A DNA stretch of 64,000 nucleotides from Collybia mongolica (taxonomy: Eukaryota; Basidiomycota; Agaricomycetes; Agaricales; Clitocybaceae). Location: the NCBI GenBank assembly GCA_013420905.1, contig JAAXNY010000020.1, positions 124,001 through 188,000 of the forward strand, read 5' to 3'. The translations under genes and the position numbers were made by a program. The stretch's first letter is position 1, and each line of letters opens with the position of its first letter. Below the pieces are notes generated by a model, which saw only the letters and a program-made list of their open reading frames with translations, did not search any database and was not told the DNA's origin. Shown here piece after piece: positions 1-10,138 of this stretch.

Positions 1-814
1 CTGTCATGGGAGAAGCAGAAGGGCTGATGCCAGACTATGTGGAAGCAAAGTGGTGCCCAGACTGGCCAAAATGGCAAGAGGCCATCAGGCAGGAAATGCA
101 CATGCTAGAAGCTAACGGCACCTGGGAACTTGTGAAGCATCCACCTCCCGGCACCAATGTTGTTGGCTACAAATGGGTCCTTTACATCAAGAAGAATGCT
201 GCTAGTGAAGTTGAGAAGTACAAGGCACATCTTGTTGCAAAAGGTTTCACCCAGATTCACGGCATCAACTTCAACAAGACATATGCACCCATCACATGCA
301 TGTTGTCGTTTTGCCTCATGCTCGCACTAGCTGCTCAGAACAGATGGCCCATAGACACATTCAATTTCAACAGTGCATTCCTCAATGGAGTCCTTGGAGA
401 AGATGAGGTCATGTACCTCAAACAGCCTGTGGATCAGGCAAAAGCCGACCCCAAGGCATATGTCTTTCAGCTGCAAAAGGCATTGTATGGACTCAAGCAG
501 GGTGCAAAGAATTGGTATGACACACTGTGAAATGCACTGGGAGACTTAGGGTTTGAGAGAAGTGAGGTGGACCACGGAGTCTTCTTCAAGAAGGAAGACA
601 GCAAGTTGATAGTCATTGTCATTCACATTGATGACTGCATCACCACAGGAACATCTGTAAAACAAATTGCTAAGTTCAAGGAGGACATCAACCAGGTGTA
701 CATGATGACAGACCTAGGACCAGTCCATTGGATCCTTGGTATCAAAGTTACTTGCGACCTTCCCAACCACACACTCTCGCTATCCCAACATGCCTACATT
801 GACTCCATCCTAAC
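1..814 (+). pseudogene. copia pol fragment: reverse transcriptase
   Basis: The reading frame starting at or before base 6 encodes the copia RT domain. Recognisable blocks are the EAIRQEM and GTWELV start of RT, the YKARLVAKGF-type block (here YKAHLVAKGF), FNSAFLNG, the LYGLKQ block and the active-site block ending IDD (about 618-632). A TGA at 528-530 breaks the frame, which then resumes in phase up to the hAT insertion at 815. This is family knowledge plus direct reading; the copy cannot make a full protein. Confidence 0.85.
807..814. repeat. hAT target-site duplication, left copy (ATCCTAAC)
   Basis: The eight bases ATCCTAAC occur immediately before the hAT terminus and again at 1517-1524. 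Removing 815-1524 rejoins the copia frame at this point, which confirms the insertion site. Confidence 0.9.
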
Positions 815-1516
815 TAGGCTATAGCACAGGTACTCCCGCGGGTATGACAAGGTTGACCCATACCCATACCCACACAGGTAGCAACCTGTCAACCCGCGGG
901 TAGAATCAGAGCGGGTATGGGCAGGTAGCGATGGGTTAGGGTTCCCGCGCAGGTTTTTGCAGTAGACAAAAACATATAGTAAAACTAAGCTCGAATCCTT
1001 AACAGTTCCCCCAGCTTCTCTAGTTCAATTTTCCCCTGGATTTTGTCCAGTAAAGCAATGGCCTTAACATCTCAATGGTAATTCCGGCTATGGACCATAT
1101 CGACACGTACTTCACCAACGCGATCAAGCAAACTAGTGGCAACAACCCAGCAATCCAAGCAGCCATGAGAATCGCGAAGAAGACACTTAATCGTTATTAT
1201 TTGCTCACGGATGCTTCAGAAACTTACCGGATTGCTATGGGTGAGTCTTCTTTATTCTACAATCGCTCAATTGCTGATCATTGTCTCGTTTCAGTTCTAC
1301 ATCCTCGACACAAGCTCGCGTACTTTAAACATGCATGGTCAGGAACCGTGCGCTATCTACAATATGGGTTGAGTACGGGATACAAAGATCTGGCAGCACT
1401 ATCTATGGTATGGGTTGAGTACGGGTTATGGGTTACTAGAGTATGACCCGTACCCTAACCTGTGGGTACCCATACCCGCGACCCCCACGGGTTACCCATA
1501 CCCATGCTATAGCCTA
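815..1516 (+). mobile_element. hAT transposon remnant, 702 bp
   Basis: The element has matching termini: TAGGCTATAGCA at 815 and its reverse complement ending at 1516. It is flanked by the 8-bp duplication ATCCTAAC (807-814 and 1517-1524). Eight-bp duplications and short terminal repeats are hAT hallmarks. Subterminal regions at both ends are rich in repeated CCCATACCC/GGGTATGGG motifs, the kind of transposase-binding clusters hAT elements carry. Inside is a C-terminal transposase fragment. It is an internally deleted copy that could only move with transposase supplied elsewhere. Confidence 0.9.
1075..1420 (+). pseudogene. hAT transposase C-terminal fragment with an intron
   Basis: The frame from 1075 reads through a stretch typical of basidiomycete hAT transposases, including a VLHPRHKLAYF-type block. 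That block becomes continuous only if a 54-nt segment starting GTGAGT after 1240 and ending TTTCAG at about 1294 is removed as an intron. The DDE catalytic part is absent, so this is a remnant, not an active transposase. Confidence 0.7.
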
Positions 1517-1524
1517 ATCCTAAC
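1517..1524. repeat. hAT target-site duplication, right copy (ATCCTAAC)
   Basis: This is an exact copy of 807-814 directly after the hAT terminus. The copia coding sequence resumes from here. Confidence 0.9.
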
Positions 1525-2268
1525 CCAGTTCAATTTCAACAATTTGAAGCTGGTATTGATGCCCATGGACACCAACGTCGCCCTCAGCAAGTCCCAATGC
1601 CCCACTGCACTTGCGGATATTGCATGCATGTGAAACATGCCTTATTGCAAAGCCATTGGATTGTTAATGTACAATGGGAATACACCCCAACATTACATTC
1701 ACTGTGTCTACTGTTGCACAGTTCTGCGACAACCAGGGATGGGTCCACTGGGAGGCCATGAAGCGAATCTTTTGGCAATGGGAAGGAAGGCCTGGAAGGC
1801 TTTGTGGATGCAGACGGAGCCTCACAGGAGCACAGGCATGCCATCTCCGGCTATGCCTTCATTGTGGATGGAGGGGCCGTGTCATGGTCATCAAAGAAAC
1901 AGGAGCTTGTCACTCTGTTGACAACAGAAGCCGAGTACATGGCAGCTACTCACACTGCCAAAGAAGCAATGTGGCTGTGCCGTCTTATCAGTGAGGTCTA
2001 TGGACCAATTGACGGTCCACTCACTGAGCCCACCACCCTATACAGTAACAGCCAATCCACCATTGCACTCATGAAATCTGGTTTGTACCATGCACGTATG
2101 AAACACATTGACATATGCTACCACTATATTTGCTACATTGTCAAAGCCGGAAACATCAAGCTCATCTACTGCCCCACTGATGACATGACTGCTGACACCC
2201 TGACAAAAGCACTCCCCAGTGTGAAAGCAAAGCATTTCACACATGCACTAGGGCTATCAACTGTTTGA
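1525..2268 (+). pseudogene. copia pol fragment: RT end and RNase H
   Basis: This continues the copia pol after the hAT insertion. The block LSKSQCP (about 1584-1604) follows RT. A TGA at 1631-1633 and two frameshifts (between about 1660-1680 and 1790-1805) break it. From 1804 a clean frame encodes RNase H, with FVDADGA, TTEAEYMA and the C-terminal DMTADTLTKALP block, ending at TGA 2266-2268. The third catalytic region reads YSNSQS where copia RNase H normally has Asp (D to N, a G-to-A change), so the enzyme would be impaired even apart from the breaks. Confidence 0.85.
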
Positions 2269-2323
2269 GGGGGAGTATTGGAGAATATTTGGACATATGC
2301 AATCTGTCATGCCCTGCCGTGTA

Positions 2324-2535
2324 CAGTAGCTCAAAAAACTGTCCTAATGTTTGGTCATTTTATAATGATTTACTTATAACAGAGTACAGGGGATTAATAT
2401 CATTCTGAGAAAAATATATATAGTACTACACCATATTAGCTTTAAAATGAGCCCTTACTTTCCTTATTTGAATAAAAACTCATTTCATAACAAATTGAAC
2501 AAAATAATTACTCATTGGGACAGTTTTTTGACCTA
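2324..2535. repeat. Tc1 left terminal inverted repeat
   Basis: This 212-bp arm matches the reverse complement of 3730-3943 with few differences. The outer motif CTCAAAAAACTGTCC recurs at the inner edge (about 2510-2535) in the opposite orientation. Confidence 0.9.
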
Positions 2536-2683
2536 TGCTTAATTTTGGCAAGATCTTTACTGCAGCAAGCTTTAACATCATGTGATGTATTGTGGGAACA
2601 ATAAACAAAGTCATGTGACCATGTTGATATAAATTCAACATGTTTCCATCATTACAATCATTCTTTCCTTCCCCCATCATCCC

Positions 2684-3703
2684 ATGAGACCTACATCTTC
2701 TACCCAATGCCTTTCTGTGATCTCCCCTCTTCAAGAAGGCTATACCTTGTGTCAGATCCAGTCCAAAACCACTCTGGGAAAGTCTACCATTGGGAGAATC
2801 AAGAAGGAACTGGATATGGACAAGGAAAACCACAGGGGGGAACGTCCTTCTAAGCTCTCTCCTGGTGACAAACGGTCAATTATTTGACAAATCACCACTG
2901 GAAGGCTTGATAATGCTGTAGAGGCCACCCATTTCATCAACCAAACTCTTCCCAACCCTGTCACACCCCAAACAGTCAGGAATGCACTCAAAAAGAATGA
3001 CTTTTGTAGTGTTGTCAAGAGAAAACGTCCTCTTCTCAAAAAGGCTCATTGACTGCAACGTCTTCAATGGGCAAGATACCATGAAAACTGGACAGTGGAG
3101 GATTGGAAAAGGATCTTATGGTCAGATGAGGTCAAAATCAACAGGATTGGGTCAGATGGAAGGACTTATACTTGGAAGAAGAAGGGAGAACCACTTTCTA
3201 ACAGAACCACCACTCCTACTGTCAAACATGGAGGAGGAAATAATCTTATGGTGTGGGGTTGTATGGGGTGGAATGGAGTAGGAGTGCTTACAGAGGTCCA
3301 GGGGATTATGAATGCAGACCAATACTGCCAGATTTTGGATGGGGGAGTAGTGGAAAGCTTTGAAAAGCTGGAGATGCCAGAGGGAGAGAGGATGTTTCAG
3401 CAGGACAATGACCCCAAACATGCATCCAACAAGGCAACCAAGTGGTTTGAAGACAACAACATTGATGTTATGGTCTGGCCAGCACAATCCCCTGACATCA
3501 ACCCCATTGAACATCTCTGGGTAGTATTGAAGAAGGCACTTAAGAAATACCCAACAGCCCCCAAAGGAGTACATGAGTTGTGGGATAGGGTGGTAGTGGA
3601 ATGGAATGGAATTCCACCAGAAACATGCCAGACACTTATAGAAAGCATGCCTAGAAGGGTTCAAGCAGTTATTAAGGCAAAAGGTGGTCATACCAAGTAT
3701 TAA
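2684..3703 (+). pseudogene. Tc1-type DD34E transposase, two in-frame stops
   Basis: One frame runs from ATG 2684 to TAA at 3701-3703, with in-frame TGA codons at 2885-2887 and about 3050-3052. The N-terminal part is a helix-turn-helix domain followed by a GRPSKLS-like linker (here GERPSKLS). The catalytic domain shows WSDEVKI (first Asp), QQDNDPKH (second Asp) and NPIEHLW (Glu), with 34 residues between the second Asp and the Glu, hence DD34E. Both stops fall where relatives usually have Arg and fit CGA-to-TGA changes. No other frame break is visible, so inactivation looks recent. Confidence 0.92.
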
Positions 3704-3729
3704 TTGTGTAAATAGAGACTTTGGAGATG

Positions 3730-3943
3730 TAGGTCAAAAAACTGTCCCAATGAGTAATTATTTTGTTCAATTTGTTATGAAATGAGTTTTTATATTCAAA
3801 TAAGGAAAGTAGGGCCTCATTTCAAAGCTAATATGGTGTAGTATCATATATATTTTTCTCAGAATGATATTAATCCCCAGTACTCTGTTATAAGTAAATC
3901 ATTATAAAATGACCAAACATTGGGACAGTTTTTTGAGCTACTG
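3730..3943. repeat. Tc1 right terminal inverted repeat
   Basis: This 214-bp arm is the inverted partner of 2324-2535. The inner edge starts TAGGTCAAAAAACTGTCC and the outer edge ends at 3943 before the duplicated TA. Confidence 0.9.
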
Positions 3944-4174
3944 TACATCACACATGCCTGTAAACAGACAATGCTCTCTTAGCTTACCTCTTTCAATTTC
4001 TATTTCATTGATGGTCTTGTAGCATAGTTACCCACTAGCTTGGCTCACAGTTAAATACCGTAGATGCCTGTCATACCACCTCAGTCCTGTTCTACGTTGA
4101 CTGAGGTGTGTACTTTACTTACAGCTTACCAAACTCACTTACTGACTACCCACGTAGCATAATCTATTCCAATA

Positions 4175-5689
4175 GGTACACTACAATATACAGAGCCCCG
4201 TTCTACATTGACTGAGCATTATCTATTCCAATTGTACTGTACCCATGTTGGGTGTATTAAAAGATATTGGTGACTGGTAGAGACAGTTAACAATAGGATT
4301 TCCAATACCATTAACATTTGTGAGCAGAACAGCCAGGAACAGTCCCCGCATACCATGGCAAATGGAGTTGTGTTCTCATGATGTGTTGTGGACAAGAGCT
4401 CACCTGAAGGAAAACTAGCCAAGTTTCACTAAGATCATTCTAGTTTTTTGTGGGTTGCAGAATTGCTCTACTCAATGTCCAATATGTTATATACCCTTAC
4501 TGGGGCTGCTTTAAATATTTGCATGATGGATTTTGTGATGAATGGTCGACAACATGTGAATTGCAAGTGACTTGTGAAAAACTGACCCTGGCTTACATCA
4601 GTGTTTATACAAATTTCTTTTCGTGCTTGTACATGCTTGTACAAGCTTGTACAAGTCCGAAAAGTGTGCAAACGAACAGCTGAAAAGCTATGTCTGAATT
4701 TCAACAAGTTCTCAACACAAATTTGTTTGAAATTTATTGCTTCTCCAGTAGTGTGCTTAACAACATGTTGACTGGTCTCAGGATATCCCCACAGCCTTCA
4801 CCTACATGTTTCCGAGCACAGAACATGCACTGTGTTTACATACCATCGCCATTGCCATCACAGATGGTGACAATGTAATTCGGAACTATGGGCTGACTTT
4901 TGATATGTAGGATCAACTTACAGGTGAACTTCATACTCAATACATTCCTGAAGACCAACTACAAACCTAGTTTGGGTATTGGAGCTGTATTGTGATGCCA
5001 CACATAGGAAAAACTTTCAGAGGAAACTTGCAGACTTGTCGTCAAGCCGAAAAGTGCCGGAAAGTGCTGAAAAGCGAACAAGAAATTTGTCATCTTACTG
5101 ATGCTAGTGGAGCAGGCTAGCTAAGTACATATGTCATAGGAATATTTTAATAAATAACTCAGGGATGGTCACGTCACACCAAGCCGTGGACCCCAATTGA
5201 TGGAATCAATTTGAAAAACACAAAACAGACCATGGTCCTGGAGGGCAACGGTACTGCCCCAGCTAATTGCAATTGGACAGGATCACAGATATGTCAAACA
5301 AACTCTGTTGCATTGCCACACACCTCTGTTAGTTAAAAAATGAGCCCTATGTTCTTTCTCTGATATTCTCTTTGTGAGTTCCTTCCTCTAGATGGGGAAC
5401 GCATGCTTAAAAATTCATGATCATTGTCACCGCAGGTCCGTCTCGACGGTCTCATCTGCAACAACTCCGTGATGATGTTGTTTTTAGCCATTTAATCCCA
5501 TGTCGGTTGAAAACAGAACCTTTTGTGTAGATGCATAGAATTGGTCAACTAAATGGAAGTAAAAATTGACCAACTACGCTACATGAATATACCCAAAACG
5601 GAAGGAAAAATTTGCCATAACAGGCAGCTGGACCGGGCCAACTCCTGATTGGACGAATTTTTTTTTTAGCATCAATTGACTAACAAGTG
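4175..5689. other. No gene seen; AT-rich decayed DNA
   Basis: Only short unconserved frames are present. It contains a partial copy of the LTR tail (4192-4231) and the palindrome cluster at 4626-4655. A short inverted pair TTGGTCAA/TTGACCAA lies near 5552-5585. It is probably old transposon or intergenic remains. Confidence 0.5.
4626..4655. repeat. Tandem palindromes CTTGTACAAG
   Basis: Two perfect adjacent copies of the 10-bp palindrome CTTGTACAAG (4636-4645, 4646-4655) are preceded by an imperfect third copy (4626-4635). No function is assigned. Confidence 0.8.
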
Positions 5690-6158
5690 TTACCTTCCTG
5701 ACATGTCATCAATGTCATCCCTTGCGCATTGTGTGATGTTTATTAAACTTTGATTGTGAACCAAAAACCAACAGGTTTCTGCAAGGACATACATAACTTT
5801 TGCCCAATCCCATGTGGGCATCTTGAAGATGATATTGACTTCAGATGTAAACTGGGTGCTTAAATTTTTGGCAAAGTTTGGGTTGGGTTGAGGTTTCTGA
5901 TGAGATGGAAGGGGTGGTTGGCTTCGGGGGCTAGCATTGTGTAAATATTGTTGGGAGTAACAAATATACTTACTACCAGTCATCCAAGTACAGTACTCCA
6001 ACTATTTGGTGTTTGAAACTTGATACATTTGAGCCTAATTCTGGCTTTTGTATGCTTTGACACCACTGTTCATAGGTTTCAGGATTGACCATAGAACCGA
6101 AGGACCTCAAGCTGGCCCCGGCTCCTTGGAATTCCGGGAACCTTTCCTTTGTCCACAA
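5690..6158 (-). other. Unrecognised ORFs, possible decayed gene
   Basis: Two overlapping minus-strand frames (5690-6001, 103 codons; 5973-6158, 61 codons) contain protein-like stretches, such as a proline-rich SQPPLPSHQKPQP segment and a tryptophan-rich segment near 5780-5810. They could be exons of one decayed gene. I recognise no domain, and the coding case is weak. Confidence 0.2.
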
Positions 6159-6729
6159 ACTCTTTTACAACACCATTTGGTAGGTAGCTCAATGGGCTCC
6201 ATTGACACAAAATAGTCGGCTTGTGCTTTTATGACTGTGGTTTGACTGTAAATGTAAAATTGTTTGCGTCAACTAGAGTCCAGATTGATCCTCGTGGTAT
6301 TGACTCAATGAGTTGATAGATATACCAGTGCTCTGGAGACGCCTCCTCTTACAATAAGTGGTAGACTACCTCTTGTTAGACAATGACAAATGCGTTTGGT
6401 TTGGTCCGTCTGAGCACCTCTGCATGGCATATGTGCAAAATCTATGCATGGGCCAACAATACTACAAGTATTTTTAACCTAAAACACTCACCTATTCCAG
6501 GTCAGCCAGTCAGAATGATGCATTGAATTTTTTTTCTTTCCGTCTATATAAAGGCTGTATCATATATATATGGAATTCGGTTAAAGTGGAAGGAATGGTG
6601 GTGTAGCCTACAAAAGAGCTGGTATGTGATCAAAGAAAATTAAAGATGAGAGAAGATGCTAAGATCAAGGAACTGCACATACAGAGGTAGACCAATTAGT
6701 CCTTTTCTCATTAGGATGTCATTGATGCT

Positions 6730-7190
6730 CTAGTCACCAATAGCACCTCTCTTGAAGGAACCTAAGACAAGAGGGAGGGGCTTTGGTATAGATTTGACAA
6801 CTCCTTTGTACCATGATAAGATGTCCAAAGACTTTAAGCAAGTAGGGGGTTTTTTCTTAAAATCTTTGATGGTGTCAATGTTGTCCGGGTCCTCTGTGCT
6901 GTTGTCAGTCCGAACACCCCAAGTCTTGTTTGTCTCCAGTGGACTCGTGGTGCTCATGGCACTACGCTTGCCTGTGAGCCGCGCATCCCCCATTTCTGCT
7001 AACCTTTCATCCTCAGGTATGAGCACTAGTCTGTCTCCATCCTCTGAGAAACGAGGTGTCGTTCCAAGTACAATCTGGCCAGAGGGAAGCTCAAAGGTGC
7101 TCACATCCTGATTTGAATTGGGGATAGAAGAGTGCGTGGTTGGAGTGCCATATATTGCAACGGGCCAGTTCTTTGAGAATGTGGTATCAC
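6730..7190 (-). other. Unrecognised minus-strand ORF
   Basis: A 124-codon frame (6730-7104) stays open further upstream to about 7190. The product is hydrophilic, with an acidic N-terminal half (FSEDGDRLVLIPEDER) and a basic C-terminal part, and composition looks protein-like. No domain, signal or splice pattern supports a function. It may be a relic of an unknown mobile element. Confidence 0.25.
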
Positions 7191-8463
7191 AATGAGATTG
7201 ATGATATATAGGACTGGGTTTGGCGGTTCAAGTGCCATTATGCTGGTTCATGGCAATGTTCTGAATATAGGTTTCTTTCGATTTTTCAATCATTTCGAGG
7301 GATGGATCCCACTGTCATATTCCTATGATTTCTGCAAATATTGTAATGGGTTGCTGTTGGTACATACTGAGTGGCACAATTCCGGCCAATTGAGGGAGGT
7401 TGCAGAGGAGAGAGAATGGTATTGAGGAGAGGGTATCAATGATAGGGAACGGCTCCAGATTATCAATACCAGGACAATTCTTGTGAGAATACGTGCAATA
7501 TTTTGCTGCCACATCGTCACCCTCATTTCTTATGAAAGGGGTCAAGCTGTCCATGGCGTGGCAGCAATGTTTTGTGACTGGCACTTCTCCGAAGACCTGA
7601 AGTACTGGTGAGGTATATTATTGAGTGAATGAAGGTGAGTACTCACCTCCTCATACAATGGTCTTCCGTGATCACCTCTTCCAGCCTTCAGCTCTGAAAT
7701 CCTCCACTGATGTAGATCCTGCTCATAGGCAAGAGTTCAGGCCAGAGTATCTTCGTGAAGGAAGAGCGTCATGAGCAGCAGCCGTATGTTCATCGCTGTG
7801 TGGTGCTTGATATTGACTTGGCACTAATTAGAAATGTGATATGAAAAGAAGGCGGGATGTACTTGGTACAATATTTTCCCGTACTTCAGCGGGATGTTGG
7901 AGGTGTTGATCCCGATGTAGATTGCGGGCAAGCATTCTTGAAAGCTAATGGGCATATCTCTAGCATTATTACACAGGCTTCACTGGAAAGTTTACTTACA
8001 TGCCAATTTAGGGATCTAAGGCTACATCCAGGACGTGAAACCATTCCACGATATCCAATGTATTTATGATGACGCATCTTTTGCCGCTGTATAAAATATT
8101 CTCATCGCGTCGAGCTCCTCCTGGGGTAGCTGTGCCTGGGGTGGTCGTTCGGATTGTTGGGGTTGTCATGATGAAGAGTAAAGATATGAGTAATGGAGGC
8201 TAAATCCCGACTGGTCAGGCAGTAGTGAGAGGTCGACTTGGGTTATGGCAGGTTATGGTGTGAAACTGAACTTATGACTCCCCAAACTCTGGCAGTCAAG
8301 AAGCAAAGATCAACATCAGGCTGAGAGATGGTAAGTGAGCCTGGAGGCAGTTCAGGATTGAATTGAGTGCTCACCAGATGGAAAACAGTACTGATATGAA
8401 TCCCCACCCCCTATCTGAATGAGAAACATTGACCTATCTGATATAACCCCTTTATCTGTCCTA
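7191..8463. other. No supportable gene
   Basis: Scattered short frames on both strands (for example 7315-7584 minus and 7857-8069 plus) show no recognisable domain. The last base, A at 8463, is the left target base of the Helitron-like chain. Confidence 0.4.
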
Positions 8464-8794
8464 TACATTAAAACAGAACGGTGTTTTGACCCTGGCTAAG
8501 CTGACTAATAGAAAGATGACTAATATTACTAATCAACTTCAATGACTAATCAACTTGCCTCTGCTTTGAGTTTAGGTAAGCTCTGAGCACCTGATCGGTC
8601 ACATGACTCAAAAACAGCGCACAAATATCAATATCAATATTATTATGTATTTACCACTCTTGATATTACTTACAAGGAATAAGATTGAAATAATAATGGT
8701 GGCTATTATGTTGGAAAACTGTAGAGTTGGCAACACTGCAATAATATATTATTTACTGCCACCCTTCGTGCCGAAGGCACGGGTACTATGCTTG
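8464..8794 (+). mobile_element. Helitron-like unit 1 (short type, 331 bp)
   Basis: It starts TACATTAAAACAG and ends with hairpin CGTGCCGAAGGCACG (8767-8781), then CTTG at 8791-8794. It has no coding capacity. A second copy of identical length forms unit 9 at the other end of the chain, differing at about six positions. Confidence 0.8.
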
Positions 8795-10138
8795 TCTGTA
8801 TCTATAACATATGGGAGAGTCAAGGTGGGAATTGTTCAAGGATGAGTCAGCATTGGTCAGCATGACTAATATTTGTCAACTATTTGTAATCACTCTCAAA
8901 ACCTTCTCTTATACTCTGCTGCACATGACTGTACTGATCATGTGACCCATTCAAAACATCGGTCAATCCCACCCATATAAAATTTCTTTCTATGATCTGC
9001 TCAACCAGGGATAAGCTATAATGAGAACAACTACAAGAAAACAGTTTGCATTGCTTCACACCCCTGCTGTTGGAGTGGGTTGTAGTAGTAAGTAATTAGT
9101 ATCAAACTCAATATTTCTGCTCCTTTAGTAGTGGGTTCTGTCTCTTTACTTTTATAGCTCCAGGAGGGGCATATGAGGTGCTCTTGCAGGTTTTCTACCT
9201 GACCCCATACAGGCATGGATATCTGTCCAGCCTGCAGGAACCTGTGGGAAACAGGCCTTGGGGCCCCAAAAGTAAGGCCCCACTCAAAATAATGAAAAGA
9301 TTCTATTGTGATCATAATTTGTTCCTTGGCCATTCTGAAATTTGTAGGGTTATGGATCTATGGGCCAGGGGAACAATATCTGTTGGAATACCTGTGCCAT
9401 GGGCTAATTACTGTAAAAAATGATACAGGCACAGAAAAATGGTAGTTGATAGTTGTAAATGCAACCCTATGTCATGCTGTGCTAACCCAAGGTTGGCCAG
9501 AATGAGATCTTGCAGAGGAACCCAAAGGCATATTTAAGAAGTCAGGTAAAGGCTGTCTACTTACCTAGCAGAGGGGAATACTCTGCAGATCCTCTGCTAG
9601 GGGTCTCTATTCTATATACTTATTCTAGATAATAGCTATGAAGTCCCATTGTTGCCATGTGGCTCAGGGTTACAAGGTACATATATTATATACAAGCAAG
9701 TCATTGTGCTCTGATGGTTATGCAAAAGTAGGCATAAGGGTGGCAATACTGGGCATCACAATAGCAGGGTGTACAGGTGCCAATGGCAAGAGGTGCTAAT
9801 AGCAGAGGTGTGCTGACAGCAGGGTATCTGATGAACAATGAGTGAATGTTGATATTGAGAGTTGTGATAGTATATTATTGGGCATTCCCTCTACAATATT
9901 ATGGAAGGTACATATAATTCCACAGGTGTTGGGGATCTGACCCACACTCTAACCCAGGTGAGTCTAATTTCAAGCACTCATGGCAAGTAATTGCCAAGAT
10001 CACAGGTAGTTAACAGATATAAATGTTACATACAATATGAGCACCTCAATGTCTACCCATAGATTAGTAGTAGCTCATATACTTTCCTTCAAGCAAGCAT
10101 TGTATGGCACCGTGCCGAAGGCACGGGTCTTTAGCTTG
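8795..10138 (+). mobile_element. Helitron-like unit 2 (1344 bp)
   Basis: It begins TCTGTATCTATA right after unit 1's CTTG and ends with hairpin CCGTGCCGAAGGCACGG (10110-10126) and CTTG (10135-10138). An internal 11-bp inverted pair, CCTAGCAGAGG/CCTCTGCTAGG, lies at 9564-9601. No coding sequence is recognised. Its last 130 bp are shared with unit 8. Confidence 0.65.

Larger units (their letters stand above)
2324..3943 (+). mobile_element. Tc1/mariner element, 1620 bp, long TIRs
   Basis: The element starts CAGTAGCTCAAAAAACTGTC and ends with the reverse complement. TA lies at 2322-2323 and 3944-3945, the TA duplication that defines Tc1/mariner insertion. Terminal inverted repeats are about 212-214 bp, far longer than the classic 20-60 bp, and each has a second copy of the terminal motif at its inner edge. 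It carries one transposase frame, interrupted by two stops. It sits inside the copia LTR. Confidence 0.93.
1..4174 (+). mobile_element. Ty1/copia retrotransposon, 3' part, nested and decayed
   Basis: This is the 3' part of a copia element running off the left edge. It keeps reverse transcriptase, RNase H, a purine tract (GAGGGGGAG, about 2267-2275) and a probable 3' LTR. It is dead: pol carries stops and frameshifts, a hAT element sits inside RT at 815-1516, and a Tc1 element sits inside the LTR at 2324-3943. The two insertions are younger than the copia copy because both interrupt it cleanly. Integrase, gag and the 5' LTR would lie left of the window, so age and target duplication cannot be read. 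Confidence 0.8.
2276..4174 (+). repeat. Probable copia 3' LTR, split by Tc1
   Basis: Directly after the purine-rich tract the sequence TATTGGA begins, and its inverted copy TCCAATA ends at 4174, as expected for LTR tips. Without the Tc1 element and its duplicated TA the LTR would be about 277 bp, a normal copia size. The end is uncertain: a partial duplicate of the LTR tail lies at 4192-4231, so the tip could be there instead. The partner 5' LTR is outside the window. Confidence 0.45.
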
